Origin: VRUE01 sp963697915
GTDB taxonomy: Bacteria; Actinomycetota; Thermoleophilia; Solirubrobacterales; 70-9
NCBI GenBank assembly: GCA_963697915.1
Contig: OY969103.1
Coordinates: forward strand, 1,550,001 to 1,614,000
DNA: 64,000 nt
Direction of reading: 5' to 3'
Position 1 is the first letter of the stretch. Each line of letters begins with the position of its first letter. Of this stretch, positions 50,057-61,711 are shown piece by piece. The notes under the pieces were generated by a model. It saw only the letters and a list, made by a program, of their open reading frames with translations, was not told the DNA's origin and did no database searches. The translations under genes were made by a program, and so were the position numbers.

Positions 50057-51376
50057 GTGGCCAGTTCGGGGAAGGTCTGCATCATCGGAGCCGGCAGCTC
50101 GGGGATCGCCGCCTGCCAGGTGCTGAAGGCGCGCGGCATCCCCTACGAGTGCTTCGAGAAGGGCTCCGAGGTGGGCGGCAACTGGCGCTACGAAAACGAC
50201 AACGGGATGTCGTCGGCCTACCGCTCGCTGCACATCAACACCTCGCGCGGCCTGATGGCCTACGCGACCTACCCGATGCCGGACGACTACCCCGATTACC
50301 CCAACCACTTCCAGATCGCCCGCTACTTCGACGACTACGTCGACCACTTCCGCCTCCGCGAGGGGATCCGCTTCCGCACCACGGTCGTCAGCGTCGAGCC
50401 GTCTGGGGACGGGTGGGAGGTGACGGTCGAGGGCGCTGACGGAAAGCGGGAGACGCACCGCTACCGCGCGGTGATGGTCGCCAACGGTCACCACTGGGAC
50501 CCGCGCTGGCCGGAACCGGCCTTCGCCGGCGCCGAGCAGTTCGCCGGCGAGCAGATGCACGTCCACCACTACCGCGAGGCCGACGTGCTGCGCGGCAAGC
50601 GGGTGCTGGTGCTGGGGATCGGCAACTCGGCGACCGACGTCGCGGTCGAGGCCTCGCGGATCGCCGACGCGACCTTCCTGGCGATGCGCCGCGGCGCCTA
50701 CGTGCTGCCCAAGTACCTCAAAGGCAAGCCGGCCGACGAAGTGGCCTCGCCGCTCCTGACCCGCACGCCGGTGGCCTTCCAGCGCTGGATCATCAACCGG
50801 GCGCTGGGGGTGGGGAAGATGACCGACTACGGCCTGCCCGAGCCCGACCACAAGCTGCTCGAGGCGCACCCGACCCTCTCGGCCGAGCTGCTCTCACGCC
50901 TCGGCCACGGCGACATCGCGGTGAAGCCCAACATCGACCGCTTCCCCGGCGGCCGCACGGTTCGCTTCGTCGACGGCAGCGAGGAGGAGGTCGACCTGGT
51001 CATCTACTGCACCGGCTACAAGGTCACCTTCCCCTTCTTCGACCCCGGGCTGGTCTCGGCCGAGGACAACCGCCTGCCGCTCTACCGCCGCGTCGTCTCG
51101 GTCGATCACCCCGGCCTCTACTTCATCGGCTTCATCCAGCCCCTGGGCGCGATCATGCCCCTCGCCGAGGCCCAGGCCGAGTGGGTGGCCGACCTGCTCA
51201 CGGACAAGAGCATCCTGCCCTCAGCTCCCGAGATGCGCAGCGCCATCCTCGACGAGGAAAAGCGCATGCGCAAGCGCTACGTCGCCTCCAAGCGCCACAC
51301 GATCCAGGTGGATTTCCACCCCTATCTGCGTGAGCTGAGGCGGGAGCGCAGGCGGCGTTCGGTGCAAACGGCCTGA
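50057..51376 (+). CDS. Flavin-containing monooxygenase, FMO/BVMO-like, 439 aa
   Basis: NADPH and FAD dependent oxygenase. FAD loop GAGSSG (11-16) is at the very start after a GTG start; GGNWRYENDNG, SLHINTSRGLMAYATYPMPDDYPDYP and NHFQIARYFDDY are typical of FMO-like proteins. The FMO fingerprint FAGEQMHVHHYR and NADP loop GIGNSATD (about 187) follow, with VIYCTGYKVTFPF near the end. Acts on soft nucleophiles or ketones; substrate unknown. Upstream in-frame Arg-rich sequence is not homologous. Starts divergent to the repeat-protein gene. Confidence 0.92.
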   Translation: MASSGKVCIIGAGSSGIAACQVLKARGIPYECFEKGSEVGGNWRYENDNGMSSAYRSLHINTSRGLMAYATYPMPDDYPDYPNHFQIARYFDDYVDHFRLREGIRFRTTVVSVEPSGDGWEVTVEGADGKRETHRYRAVMVANGHHWDPRWPEPAFAGAEQFAGEQMHVHHYREADVLRGKRVLVLGIGNSATDVAVEASRIADATFLAMRRGAYVLPKYLKGKPADEVASPLLTRTPVAFQRWIINRALGVGKMTDYGLPEPDHKLLEAHPTLSAELLSRLGHGDIAVKPNIDRFPGGRTVRFVDGSEEEVDLVIYCTGYKVTFPFFDPGLVSAEDNRLPLYRRVVSVDHPGLYFIGFIQPLGAIMPLAEAQAEWVADLLTDKSILPSAPEMRSAILDEEKRMRKRYVASKRHTIQVDFHPYLRELRRERRRRSVQTA

Positions 51377-51564
51377 GGCGGTCCGTGATGAGGGCCGCGA
51401 GGCCGAGGCCGGAGGGGCCGCCAGCGGCCGAAGCCGTCGGAATCGTCCCCGGCGCCGTGCTCGACCTCGGGCGGCTTGCTCGCCCACCAGATCAGCCAGA
51501 GGGCGCCCAGGACCGGGATCTTGAGTACGACGAGCAGGAAGAAGATCGGCAGGAACCCGTCCAC
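51322..51564 (-). CDS. Small membrane protein, 80 aa
   Basis: One hydrophobic helix near the N terminus (FLPIFFLLVVLKIPVLGALWLIWWASKP), followed by a short acidic Gly/Asp stretch and a basic tail. The motif VLKIPVLG-LW-IWWA resembles small single-span proteins I recognise from actinobacteria, so the ORF is probably real although the C-terminal third overlaps the convergent monooxygenase gene by 55 bases and may be longer than the natural protein. Function unknown. Confidence 0.6.
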   Translation of the reverse strand: MDGFLPIFFLLVVLKIPVLGALWLIWWASKPPEVEHGAGDDSDGFGRWRPLRPRPRGPHHGPPQAVCTERRLRSRLSSRR

Positions 51565-51570
51565 GGGAAT

Positions 51571-52050
51571 TCAGTCTAGACCGCTCGCCCAGGCGGCCAA
51601 CGCGTCGACCTGGGCCTCCTCGAGTCCGAGGTGGGACTCGGTCGGCATCAGCAGGGTCGGCTCCTCGCGAGAGCGCGCCCACTCGTAGCAGCTCTCGTCG
51701 AAGTTGTCGTCGATCCAGGCCAGCGCCCGTCCCTGGCCGTACTCCTCGAGCGGGCCCAGCTTCCAGTGGGCCGAGCCGAAGCGGGCGGCGCCGTCGAAGG
51801 TCAGATAGGGCAGATGAGGAAGGCCGAGGATGTTGGGCAGGTAGTCGTTGGCTTTGTCCTCCCAGCCCGTCGCCCAGACCAGCTCGTAGTGCCTCTCCAG
51901 TCGCCGCAGTCGCTGGCCGGCGACCAGCGAGATGCAGTGCACCATCCCGTCGATCATCTCGAACTTGGCCTGCGATTTGTCGGGCGGCTCCTCGAAGCCG
52001 AACAGGGAAATGACCCCATCGACGTCGACGGCGAGGATCGGCCGGCTCAT
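51571..52050 (-). CDS. HAD-like protein (RNA-repair HAD domain family), 159 aa
   Basis: The N terminus LAVDVDGVISLFG holds the HAD nucleophile Asp pair, and ALAWIDDNFD near residue 115 supplies the acidic motif IV. WATGWEDKANDYLPNILGLP in the middle matches the actinobacterial proteins annotated as HAD domain in Swiss Army Knife RNA repair proteins; that assignment is from memory. Small, single domain, no cap. Six bases upstream of the start of the small membrane gene on the same strand. Activity not established. Confidence 0.82.
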   Translation of the reverse strand: MSRPILAVDVDGVISLFGFEEPPDKSQAKFEMIDGMVHCISLVAGQRLRRLERHYELVWATGWEDKANDYLPNILGLPHLPYLTFDGAARFGSAHWKLGPLEEYGQGRALAWIDDNFDESCYEWARSREEPTLLMPTESHLGLEEAQVDALAAWASGLD

Positions 52051-52085
52051 TGCCTAGACCTTAGAGAGAGCCGGAGGAGGCAGCT

Positions 52086-52556
52086 CTACCAGCGGTAGTG
52101 CGCGAAGGCTTTGTTGGCCTGCGCCATGCGGTAGATGTCGTCCTTGCGCTTCCAGGCGCCGCCCTGCTGCTGGATCGAGTCGAGGACTTCGTTGGCGAGG
52201 CGCTCCGACATCGAGTACTCGCGGCGGTTGCGGGCGAAGTCGACGAGCCAGCGAACGGCGAGCGTGCGGGCGCGACGCGCGGGCACCTCGACGGGCACCT
52301 GGTAGGTGGCGCCGCCGACCCGGCGCGAGCGGACCTCGAGCACCGGGGTCAGCCCCTTGATCGCAGCTTCCAGCGTCTCGACCGGGTCCTCGTTGGAGCG
52401 CTCGCCGACGATCGCCAGCGCGTCGTAGACGATCCGCTCGGCAAGAGACTTCTTGCCGTCGCTCATCACCTTGTTGATCAGCTGCTGGACGAGCCGGTTG
52501 CGGTAGCGCGCGTCGGGCTCTACCGGGCGGATCTGTGCTGCGGAGCGGCGCGGCAC
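52086..52556 (-). CDS. rpsG: 30S ribosomal protein S7, 156 aa
   Basis: Nucleates assembly of the 30S head. Starts VPRRSAAQIRPVEPDARYRNRLVQQLINKVM, and the GTG gives exactly the classical 156 residues. KKSLAERIVYDAL and EVRSRRVGGATYQVPVEV are diagnostic. A longer in-frame start upstream overlaps rpsL and is rejected. Four bases separate it from the rpsL stop. Notably fusA is not downstream but divergent on the other strand. Confidence 0.97.
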   Translation of the reverse strand: MPRRSAAQIRPVEPDARYRNRLVQQLINKVMSDGKKSLAERIVYDALAIVGERSNEDPVETLEAAIKGLTPVLEVRSRRVGGATYQVPVEVPARRARTLAVRWLVDFARNRREYSMSERLANEVLDSIQQQGGAWKRKDDIYRMAQANKAFAHYRW

Positions 52557-52560
52557 TGGA

Positions 52561-52956
52561 TCAGCTGGCCTTGACGCCGTAGAGGGAGCGGGCCTGCTTG
52601 CGGTCGGAGACACCGGCCGCGTCGAGCGTGCCGCGGACGACCTTGTAGCGGACGCCCGGCAGATCCTTGACCCGGCCGCCGCGGACCAGGACGACGGAGT
52701 GCTCCTGAAGGTTGTGGCCCTCGCCCGGGATGTAGGTGGTGACCTCCATCCCGTTGGTCAGCCGCACACGGGCGATCTTGCGCAGGGCGGAGTTCGGCTT
52801 CTTCGGCGTTACCGTTGCGACGCGGGTGCAGACACCGCGCCGTTGCGGCGCCGCGACCCTCTTCTTGCGCCCTTGCCCCGACTTGAGGCCCGGCGTGGTC
52901 GTCTTCTTCTTAGGGCGCTTGCGGCCCTTGCGAATAAGTTGGTTCGTGTTCGGCAC
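52561..52956 (-). CDS. rpsL: 30S ribosomal protein S12, 131 aa
   Basis: Decoding-centre protein. MPNTNQLIRKGRKRP start from a GTG, TPKKPNSALRKIARVRLTNG with the streptomycin-site Lys in PKKPNS, and GEGHNLQEHSVVLVRGGRVKDLPGVRYK are intact. The first 50 codons are overlapped in another frame by the 3' end of the membrane-protein gene upstream, so a dedicated promoter would lie inside that gene. Length includes a short C-terminal tail (SRDRKQ-like part of family). Confidence 0.97.
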   Translation of the reverse strand: MPNTNQLIRKGRKRPKKKTTTPGLKSGQGRKKRVAAPQRRGVCTRVATVTPKKPNSALRKIARVRLTNGMEVTTYIPGEGHNLQEHSVVLVRGGRVKDLPGVRYKVVRGTLDAAGVSDRKQARSLYGVKAS

Positions 52957-53828
52957 GGCCGCGCATGGTAGCGGGCCGCCGCTTTTGGGGCCAGGACGAG
53001 CAACAGCCCGCCCAGCATCAGACCCGCGGCGGCGGCGATCTCGGCATAGAAGCCGTCGTAGAGAACGGCGCTGGCGCCGGCGAAGCGAGTCGCCTCGCTG
53101 CTCGCGTCGACGCCCGCCGGCAGATCGACCAAGAGGATGACGGCGAGGCTGAGCAGGCCGAGTCCGAAGACGACCCGCCCCAGCCCCCGGCGCCGCTCGT
53201 TGCCCAGCGCCGCCAGGGCGAGGGCCGCGGCGAGCAGCGCGACCGGCAGCAGTAGATAGGCGTGCGCCGCGCCGGGAGTCTCGGCCGCGGTGGTGGGCGG
53301 GGTCGCGCTGCCCGGCAGGCCCGAGTAGCCGGGCTGGCCGATCTCGACCGCGCGGTACTCGACGAACTGGGAAGCAGCGAGGCAGGCGGCGGAGGCGACG
53401 ATCACCGCGCAGATCGCCCGGTGCGGGGTGATCACGGCGCTCGCCCGGGTGGCGGCGGCGATCGCCAGCTCGCGGGCGCGCAGCAGGCGACGTTCGAGCC
53501 GGCCGAGCAGGCGCAGCGCCAGCACGGCGACCGGCCGCAGGCGGCGCAGCCAGGGGGCGGTCACCGCCTTCGCCTTTCGCCCGACCGCCGCCAGCCTCGG
53601 CCAGGTGCCGACCAGCAGGCGGTTGAGGCGCGCGTCCAGCGATCGCGTCCAGGTCTGGACCCGGGGCGCCGCGACGAGCACTTCGTTGAGGCGCCGGTCG
53701 GCCGCGCGGGTGGCCGACTCCGCCCGCACGCGCGCGACCATCGCGCGTCGGCGAACCGCTGCTATCATCGCGCGTCGCTTAGGCTTTTTCGCAGTTCGCA
53801 CCGCCGGGCCCGCGAGGGCCTTTTTCAT
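52809..53828 (-). CDS. Hypothetical membrane protein overlapping rpsL, about 339 aa
   Basis: No family recognised. The N-terminal half is Arg/Ala/Lys-rich and helical; the C-terminal half has about four hydrophobic spans (ICAVIVASAACLAASQF, HAYLLLPVALLAAALALAAL, VVFGLGLLSLAVILLVDLP, and IAAAAGLMLGGLLLVLAP). The coding signal in that part is convincing. The last 148 bases run through the start of rpsL in a different frame, and this C-terminal end is Arg-rich and probably non-essential. The start is uncertain: ATG at 53828 is used, with ATGs at 53768 and 53741 and a TTG at 53894 as alternatives. The shorter forms leave more room for a fusA promoter. Confidence 0.6.
   Translation of the reverse strand: MKKALAGPAVRTAKKPKRRAMIAAVRRRAMVARVRAESATRAADRRLNEVLVAAPRVQTWTRSLDARLNRLLVGTWPRLAAVGRKAKAVTAPWLRRLRPVAVLALRLLGRLERRLLRARELAIAAATRASAVITPHRAICAVIVASAACLAASQFVEYRAVEIGQPGYSGLPGSATPPTTAAETPGAAHAYLLLPVALLAAALALAALGNERRRGLGRVVFGLGLLSLAVILLVDLPAGVDASSEATRFAGASAVLYDGFYAEIAAAAGLMLGGLLLVLAPKAAARYHARPCRTRTNLFARAASALRRRRPRRASSRGKGARRGSRRRNGAVSAPASQR
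53807..53825 (+). terminator. Hairpin with GNRA loop and T5 ahead of fusA
   Basis: GGCCC and GGGCC pair around the tetraloop GCGA, followed by TTTTT. On the plus strand it lies 91 bases before fusA, with TATCAT (53763-53768) about 40 bases upstream as a possible -10. It could be an attenuator in the fusA leader; it lies within or next to the start of the divergent gene, so coding constraint is also possible. Confidence 0.5.
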
Positions 53829-53915
53829 GCGCCGATCCCGGCGGCTCTTGCCGGTCGGCTCTGATTTCTTGGTTTTCTCCCGTCCCAACTTCAAGACAAC
53901 CCTTACCTTAAGAAC

Positions 53916-56027
<2,112 letters not shown>

Positions 56028-56100
56028 ATATGGCTATATTTCCCAGGTTCGCCCGCAGGCAGCGGAATAAACACTACTTCGAAAGGTAGAACGGAGAGCG

Positions 56101-57285
<1,185 letters not shown>

Positions 57286-57292
57286 GCACCGG

Positions 57293-57313
57293 GGAGCGGG
57301 CCTGGCCCGCTCC
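57293..57313 (+). terminator. Hairpin 1 after tuf
   Basis: Nine-base perfect stem GGAGCGGGC/GCCCGCTCC with loop CTG, seven bases after the tuf stop, followed by TTCGCC. No T tract. Probably the tuf transcript end, or the first of a series of structures. Confidence 0.6.
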
Positions 57314-57315
57314 TT

Positions 57316-57336
57316 CGCCGTCTGGGCTAGACGGCG
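57316..57336 (+). terminator. Hairpin 2 after tuf
   Basis: Eight-base perfect stem CGCCGTCT/AGACGGCG with loop GGGCT, directly behind hairpin 1. Tandem hairpins of this kind are seen at strongly transcribed ends in high-GC genomes. Confidence 0.55.
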
Positions 57337-57360
57337 AGACAACTAAAAGGACATACGACC

Positions 57361-57416
57361 GGGGCGGCGCCCCATAACCAGGGGTGGCGCCCCTTCCGCG
57401 CGGTGAGCCCGCGCGG
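57361..57416 (+). promoter_or_regulatory. Structured leader of the S10 operon
   Basis: Contains two palindromic 13-mers (GGGGCGGCGCCCC at 57361-57373 and GGGGTGGCGCCCC at 57381-57393) and a hairpin CCGCGCGG-TGAGC-CCGCGCGG (57396-57416), then GGAGG for rpsJ. In E. coli L4 binds the S10 leader to halt the operon; a similar function here is inferred only from position and structure. Confidence 0.5.
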
Positions 57417-57440
57417 GGAGGAAAAGAGAGAGCGAAAACC

Positions 57441-57761
57441 GTGGCGACGATCGCGGCACAGAAAATTCGGATCCGGTTGAAGGCGTACGACCATGACGCC
57501 ATAGATCGGGCTGCCCGCGAGATCGTCGAGACCGCGGAGCGCACCGGCGCCAGCGTCTCGGGCCCGGTCCCGCTCCCGACCGAGAAAAACGTCTACTGCG
57601 TGATCCGCTCGCCGTTCAAGGACAAGGACTCGCGCGAGCACTTCGAGATCCGCACCCACAAGCGCCTGATCGACATCCTCCAGCCGTCGCCGAAAACCGT
57701 CGACTCCCTGCAGCGGCTCGACTCGCTGCCGGCCGGCGTCGACATCGAGATTCGCCTTTAG
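57441..57761 (+). CDS. rpsJ: 30S ribosomal protein S10, 106 aa
   Basis: S10 (also NusE) links ribosome and NusG. KIRIRLKAYDHDAIDRAAREIVETAERTGA, PLPTEKNVYCVIRSPFKDKDSREHFEIRTHKRLIDI and DSLQRLDSLPAGVDIEIRL are diagnostic. The GTG start gives ATIAAQK before the core; an upstream ATG would add a Pro/Arg/Gly stretch from the hairpin region. Opens the S10-spc operon. Confidence 0.97.
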   Translation: MATIAAQKIRIRLKAYDHDAIDRAAREIVETAERTGASVSGPVPLPTEKNVYCVIRSPFKDKDSREHFEIRTHKRLIDILQPSPKTVDSLQRLDSLPAGVDIEIRL

Positions 57762-57765
57762 TGCG

Positions 57766-58395
57766 ATGGCCGCGATCCTCGGCAAGAAGCTCGGCATGAC
57801 CCAGATCTTCCGCGAGGACGGCACGGTCGTCCCGGTGACCGTGATCGAGGCCGGCCCCTGCAAGGTGACCGCTGTCCGCGACGCCGAGCGCGACGGCTAC
57901 GCCGCGGTGCAGCTCGGCTTCGGCGAGGTCGCGGAGCGCAAGCTCAGCAAGGCCGAGCTCGGCCACCTGAAGAAGGCCGGCGCCGCGCCGCTGCGCCACC
58001 TGGTCGAGTTCCGCGACGAGGACCTCGGCGCCGAGGAGGGCCCCAAGGTCGGCGACGACGTCACCGTCGCCTCCTTCGAGGCCGGCCAGAAGGTGAAGGT
58101 CTCCGGGACCTCGATCGGCAAGGGCTTCCAGGGCGGGATCAAGCGCCACAACTTCAGCCGCGGCCCGGTCAGCCACGGCTCGCACAACGTGCGCGCGCCG
58201 GGCTCGATCGGCGCCAGCGCCTTCCCGGGCCGTGTCTTCAAAGGGCAGCGGATGCCGGGCCAGATGGGGAACAAGCGCGTCACCCAGCGCGGCCTCGAGA
58301 TCGCCGACGTCGACGTCGAGCGCAACCTGCTCCTGCTCAAGGGGTCGGTACCGGGCTCGCGCAACTCGATGCTGGAGGTGCGCACCGATGTCTAA
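57766..58395 (+). CDS. rplC: 50S ribosomal protein L3, 209 aa
   Basis: Assembly-initiating protein near the peptidyl-transferase centre. Starts AAILGKKLGMTQIFREDGTVVPVTVIEAGP; the loop HNFSRGPVSHGSHNVRAPGSIGASAFPGRVFKGQRMPGQMGNKRVT is the tip that reaches the active site. ATG 4 bases after rpsJ. Eight bases of its end overlap rplD. Confidence 0.98.
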   Translation: MAAILGKKLGMTQIFREDGTVVPVTVIEAGPCKVTAVRDAERDGYAAVQLGFGEVAERKLSKAELGHLKKAGAAPLRHLVEFRDEDLGAEEGPKVGDDVTVASFEAGQKVKVSGTSIGKGFQGGIKRHNFSRGPVSHGSHNVRAPGSIGASAFPGRVFKGQRMPGQMGNKRVTQRGLEIADVDVERNLLLLKGSVPGSRNSMLEVRTDV

Positions 58396-58999
58396 AGCGA
58401 CCGTGCTCGGCAAGAGCACCAAAGCCGACCTCCCCAAAGAGCTCTTCAGCGAGCCCTTCCACCACTCGCTCGTCCATGAGACGGCGCGCGCCGACCTGGC
58501 CGCGCGGCGGCGGGGCACCGCTTCGACCTTGACCCGCGGCGAGGTCTCCTTCACGACCGCCAAGGCCTGGCGCCAGAAGGGCACCGGCCGCGCCCGCGCC
58601 GGCACGCTCGGCGTCCCCAACCGCTTCGGCGGCGGCGTCGCCTTCGGCCCCAAGCCGCGTCACTACACGGTCAAGGTCAACCGCAAAGCGCGCCGCAAGG
58701 CGATGCGGGCGGCCCTCTCAGTACACGCCGAGCGCGGCAGCGTCGCCGTGCTCGACCCCTCTGCCTTCGAGACCCCCTCGACCAAGGCGGCCGCCGAGGC
58801 GCTCGGCAAATGGGGCGCGCGGCAGCCGACCCTGATCGTGCTCGACTCCGAGGAGATCGGCGCGATGAAGAGCTTCCGCAACATCTCCCGGGTCGAGGTC
58901 GCCGACGCCGGCGCGATCGGGGTCGCCGACGTGATCGGAGCCGCCTCGCTGGTCATCTCCGAGCGGGCGCTCGAGCTGCTCCAGGAGCGGTTGGGCTGA
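58388..58999 (+). CDS. rplD: 50S ribosomal protein L4, 203 aa
   Basis: Lines the exit tunnel. KGTGRARAGTLGVPNRFGGGVAFGPKPRHYTVKVNRKARRKAMRAALS is the tunnel loop (about residues 64-115), lacking erythromycin-resistance changes I can identify. The globular part begins FHHSLVHETARADLAARRRGTASTLTRGEV. In E. coli L4 also represses this operon. Confidence 0.97.
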   Translation: MSKATVLGKSTKADLPKELFSEPFHHSLVHETARADLAARRRGTASTLTRGEVSFTTAKAWRQKGTGRARAGTLGVPNRFGGGVAFGPKPRHYTVKVNRKARRKAMRAALSVHAERGSVAVLDPSAFETPSTKAAAEALGKWGARQPTLIVLDSEEIGAMKSFRNISRVEVADAGAIGVADVIGAASLVISERALELLQERLG

Positions 59000-59292
59000 T
59001 GGACGCGCGCACCACGATCATCCGCCCGGTCGTCTCGGAGAAGAGCTACGCGCTGATCGCCGAAGGCAAGTACACCTTCCGCGTCGACTACCGTGCCCAC
59101 AAGACCCAGATCGCGCAGGCGGTCGAAGAGATCTTCAACGTCGGCGTCGCCCAGGTGCGAACCTCCAAGGTGCCCTCCAAGCCGAAGCGCCGCAATCTGC
59201 AGAAAGGTCGCACCCGCAGCTGGAAGAAGGCAGTCGTCCAGCTGGTGCCGGGCGACCGGATCGAGTTGTTCGAAGGCGCCGAGACCGCCTAG
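58999..59292 (+). CDS. rplW: 50S ribosomal protein L23, 97 aa
   Basis: Exit-port protein where trigger factor and SRP dock. IIRPVVSEKSYALIAEGKYTFRVDYRAHKTQIAQAVEEIFNVGVAQVRTSKVPSKPKRR is the family core. Start overlaps the rplD stop (TGATG). Normal length. Confidence 0.97.
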   Translation: MDARTTIIRPVVSEKSYALIAEGKYTFRVDYRAHKTQIAQAVEEIFNVGVAQVRTSKVPSKPKRRNLQKGRTRSWKKAVVQLVPGDRIELFEGAETA

Positions 59293-59299
59293 GAGAGAG

Positions 59300-60141
<842 letters not shown>

Positions 60142-60142
<1 letters not shown>

Positions 60143-60414
60143 TGGGCCGCTCGACCAAAAAGGGCCCGTGGGTGGAAGAGGCGCTGATGAAGCGGATCAC
60201 GGCGATGAACGAGTCCGGCCAGAAGCAGATGGTGAAGACCTGGTCGCGGACCTCGACGGTCTTCCCCGACATGGTCGGCCACACGATCGCGGTCCACGAC
60301 GGTCGCAAGCACGTCCCGGTCTTCATCTCCGAGTCGATGGTCGGCCACAAGCTGGGCGAGTTCGCGCCGACGCGGACCTTCCGCGCCCACTCCGGCACGG
60401 GCAAGGGCGAATAG
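60142..60414 (+). CDS. rpsS: 30S ribosomal protein S19, 90 aa
   Basis: Head protein with S13. MGRSTKKGPWVEEALMKRI start, IKTWSRTSTVFPDMVGHTIAVHDGRKHVPVFISESMVGHKLGEFAPTRTFR-type core, short Gly/Lys tail. Overlaps the rplB stop by one base (TGATG). Confidence 0.98.
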
Positions 60415-60416
60415 CG

Positions 60417-60989
60417 ATGGCGCTCGAGAAGAAGCAACGCGACCCGAGCACCAAGAAAGAGCTCGCCAAAGACGACGCGCCGAAGAAAAAAGAGCCGAAA
60501 AAAGCGGCCGCGAAAAAACCCGCCGCGAAAAAAGAGACTGCGAAAAAAGAGCCGGCGAAGAAAAAACCGGCAGCCAAAAAAGAGAGCGCGAAAAAAGCAG
60601 CGGCCAAAAAAGAGGCCCCGCAGAAAAAAGCCGCCAAACCGATCCCAGTCGTCGTCCGTGCCAGCTCGCGTTACGTGCGCGTGGCGCCGCGCAAGGCCCG
60701 CCTCGTCGCCGACCAGGTCCGCGGCCTGCAGATCGACAAGGCGCGCGCCCTGCTCCAGTTCTCGCCCCGCGGCGCGGCCCAGGACATCGGCAAGCTGATC
60801 GAGTCCGCCGCGGCCAACGCGGAAAACAACCATGACCTCGTCGCCGACGAGATGCGGGTCGCCGAGATCACCGTCGACGAAGGCCCGACGCTGCGCCGCT
60901 TCCGGCCGCGGGCGCTGGGCCGGGCGACCCCGATCAACAAGCGAACCAGCCACATCGCCGTGGCTCTGAGCCCGGAAGGGGATCTCTAG
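60417..60989 (+). CDS. rplV: 50S ribosomal protein L22 with histone-like N-terminal tail, 190 aa
   Basis: The L22 core starts about residue 80 (VVVRASSRYVRVAPRKARLVADQVRG) and ends GRATPINKRTSHIAVALSPEGDL, with the tunnel hairpin intact. Ahead of it is a 75-residue tail of Lys/Ala/Pro/Glu with repeated AAKK and PAKK motifs, like histone H1 C-terminal tails or bacterial HupS. Typical L22 is 110-130 residues. Lysine pairs in the tail are coded AAAAAA. The tail would project from the exit-tunnel side of the ribosome and could bind RNA or DNA. Start ATG three bases after rpsS. Confidence 0.96.
   Translation: MALEKKQRDPSTKKELAKDDAPKKKEPKKAAAKKPAAKKETAKKEPAKKKPAAKKESAKKAAAKKEAPQKKAAKPIPVVVRASSRYVRVAPRKARLVADQVRGLQIDKARALLQFSPRGAAQDIGKLIESAAANAENNHDLVADEMRVAEITVDEGPTLRRFRPRALGRATPINKRTSHIAVALSPEGDL
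60486..60629 (+). repeat. Ten A6 runs in the L22 tail
   Basis: Ten separate AAAAAA hexamers occur within 144 bases, each coding Lys-Lys as AAA AAA, in a gene of otherwise GC-rich codons. Several are followed by G, giving AAAAAAG. The pattern is visible directly and gives many chances for transcript or replication slippage. Confidence 0.9.
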
Positions 60990-60991
60990 AG

Positions 60992-61711
60992 ATGGGACAG
61001 AAGATCCATCCGACCGGCTTCCGCGTCGGCTACATCCAGGACTGGAAATCGAACTGGTTCGACGAGAAGGGATTCGCCGACGTCCTCCAGGAGGATCTCG
61101 AGATCCGTGCCCACATCGAGGGCAAACTCGCCCACGCCGGCCTCTCGGACATCACGATCGAGCGCCGCGGGGAGGTCTCGGTCGACATCCACACCGCCCG
61201 GCCCGGCATCGTGATCGGCAAGTCCGGCAGTGAAGTCGACGCCCTGCGCAAGGAGCTGCACGAGCTCTCCGGCAAGCCGGTCAAGGTCAACATCCGCGAG
61301 GTCAAGCGCCCCGAGCTCGACGCCAAACTGGTCGCCCAGTCGATCGCCGAGCAGTTGCAGAACCGGGTCGCCTTCCGGCGGGCGATGAAACGCGCCCTGA
61401 CCTCGGCGATGCGTTCCGGCGCCAAGGGAGTGCGGATCCAGGTTTCCGGCCGCCTCGGCGGCTCCGAGATGGCGCGCACCGAAAGCTATGCTGACGGCCG
61501 CGTGCCGCTGCACACGCTGCGGGCGAACATCGACTATGGCTTCGTCGAGGCGCGCACTACCGCTGGCCGGATCGGCGTCAAATGCTGGATCAACAAGGGC
61601 GAAGTCATGCCCGAGGGCTTCCGCTCCGACCAGATCTCGGCCGACGAGGCCCCGCCCCAGCGCGGCGGTGGCGATCGCGGTCGCGGCGGGCGCCAGGGGG
61701 GTGGTCGCTGA
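60992..61711 (+). CDS. rpsC: 30S ribosomal protein S3, 239 aa
   Basis: Helicase-like mRNA entry protein. GQKIHPTGFRVGYIQDWKSNWF, KH domain with RPGIVIGKSGSEVDALRKEL (about residues 70-89), and SGRLGGSEMARTESYADGRVPLHTLRANIDYG are diagnostic. The last 20 residues are Arg/Gly-rich (RGGGDRGRGGRQGGGR), an RGG-type RNA-binding tail. Three bases after rplV. Confidence 0.97.
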   Translation: MGQKIHPTGFRVGYIQDWKSNWFDEKGFADVLQEDLEIRAHIEGKLAHAGLSDITIERRGEVSVDIHTARPGIVIGKSGSEVDALRKELHELSGKPVKVNIREVKRPELDAKLVAQSIAEQLQNRVAFRRAMKRALTSAMRSGAKGVRIQVSGRLGGSEMARTESYADGRVPLHTLRANIDYGFVEARTTAGRIGVKCWINKGEVMPEGFRSDQISADEAPPQRGGGDRGRGGRQGGGR

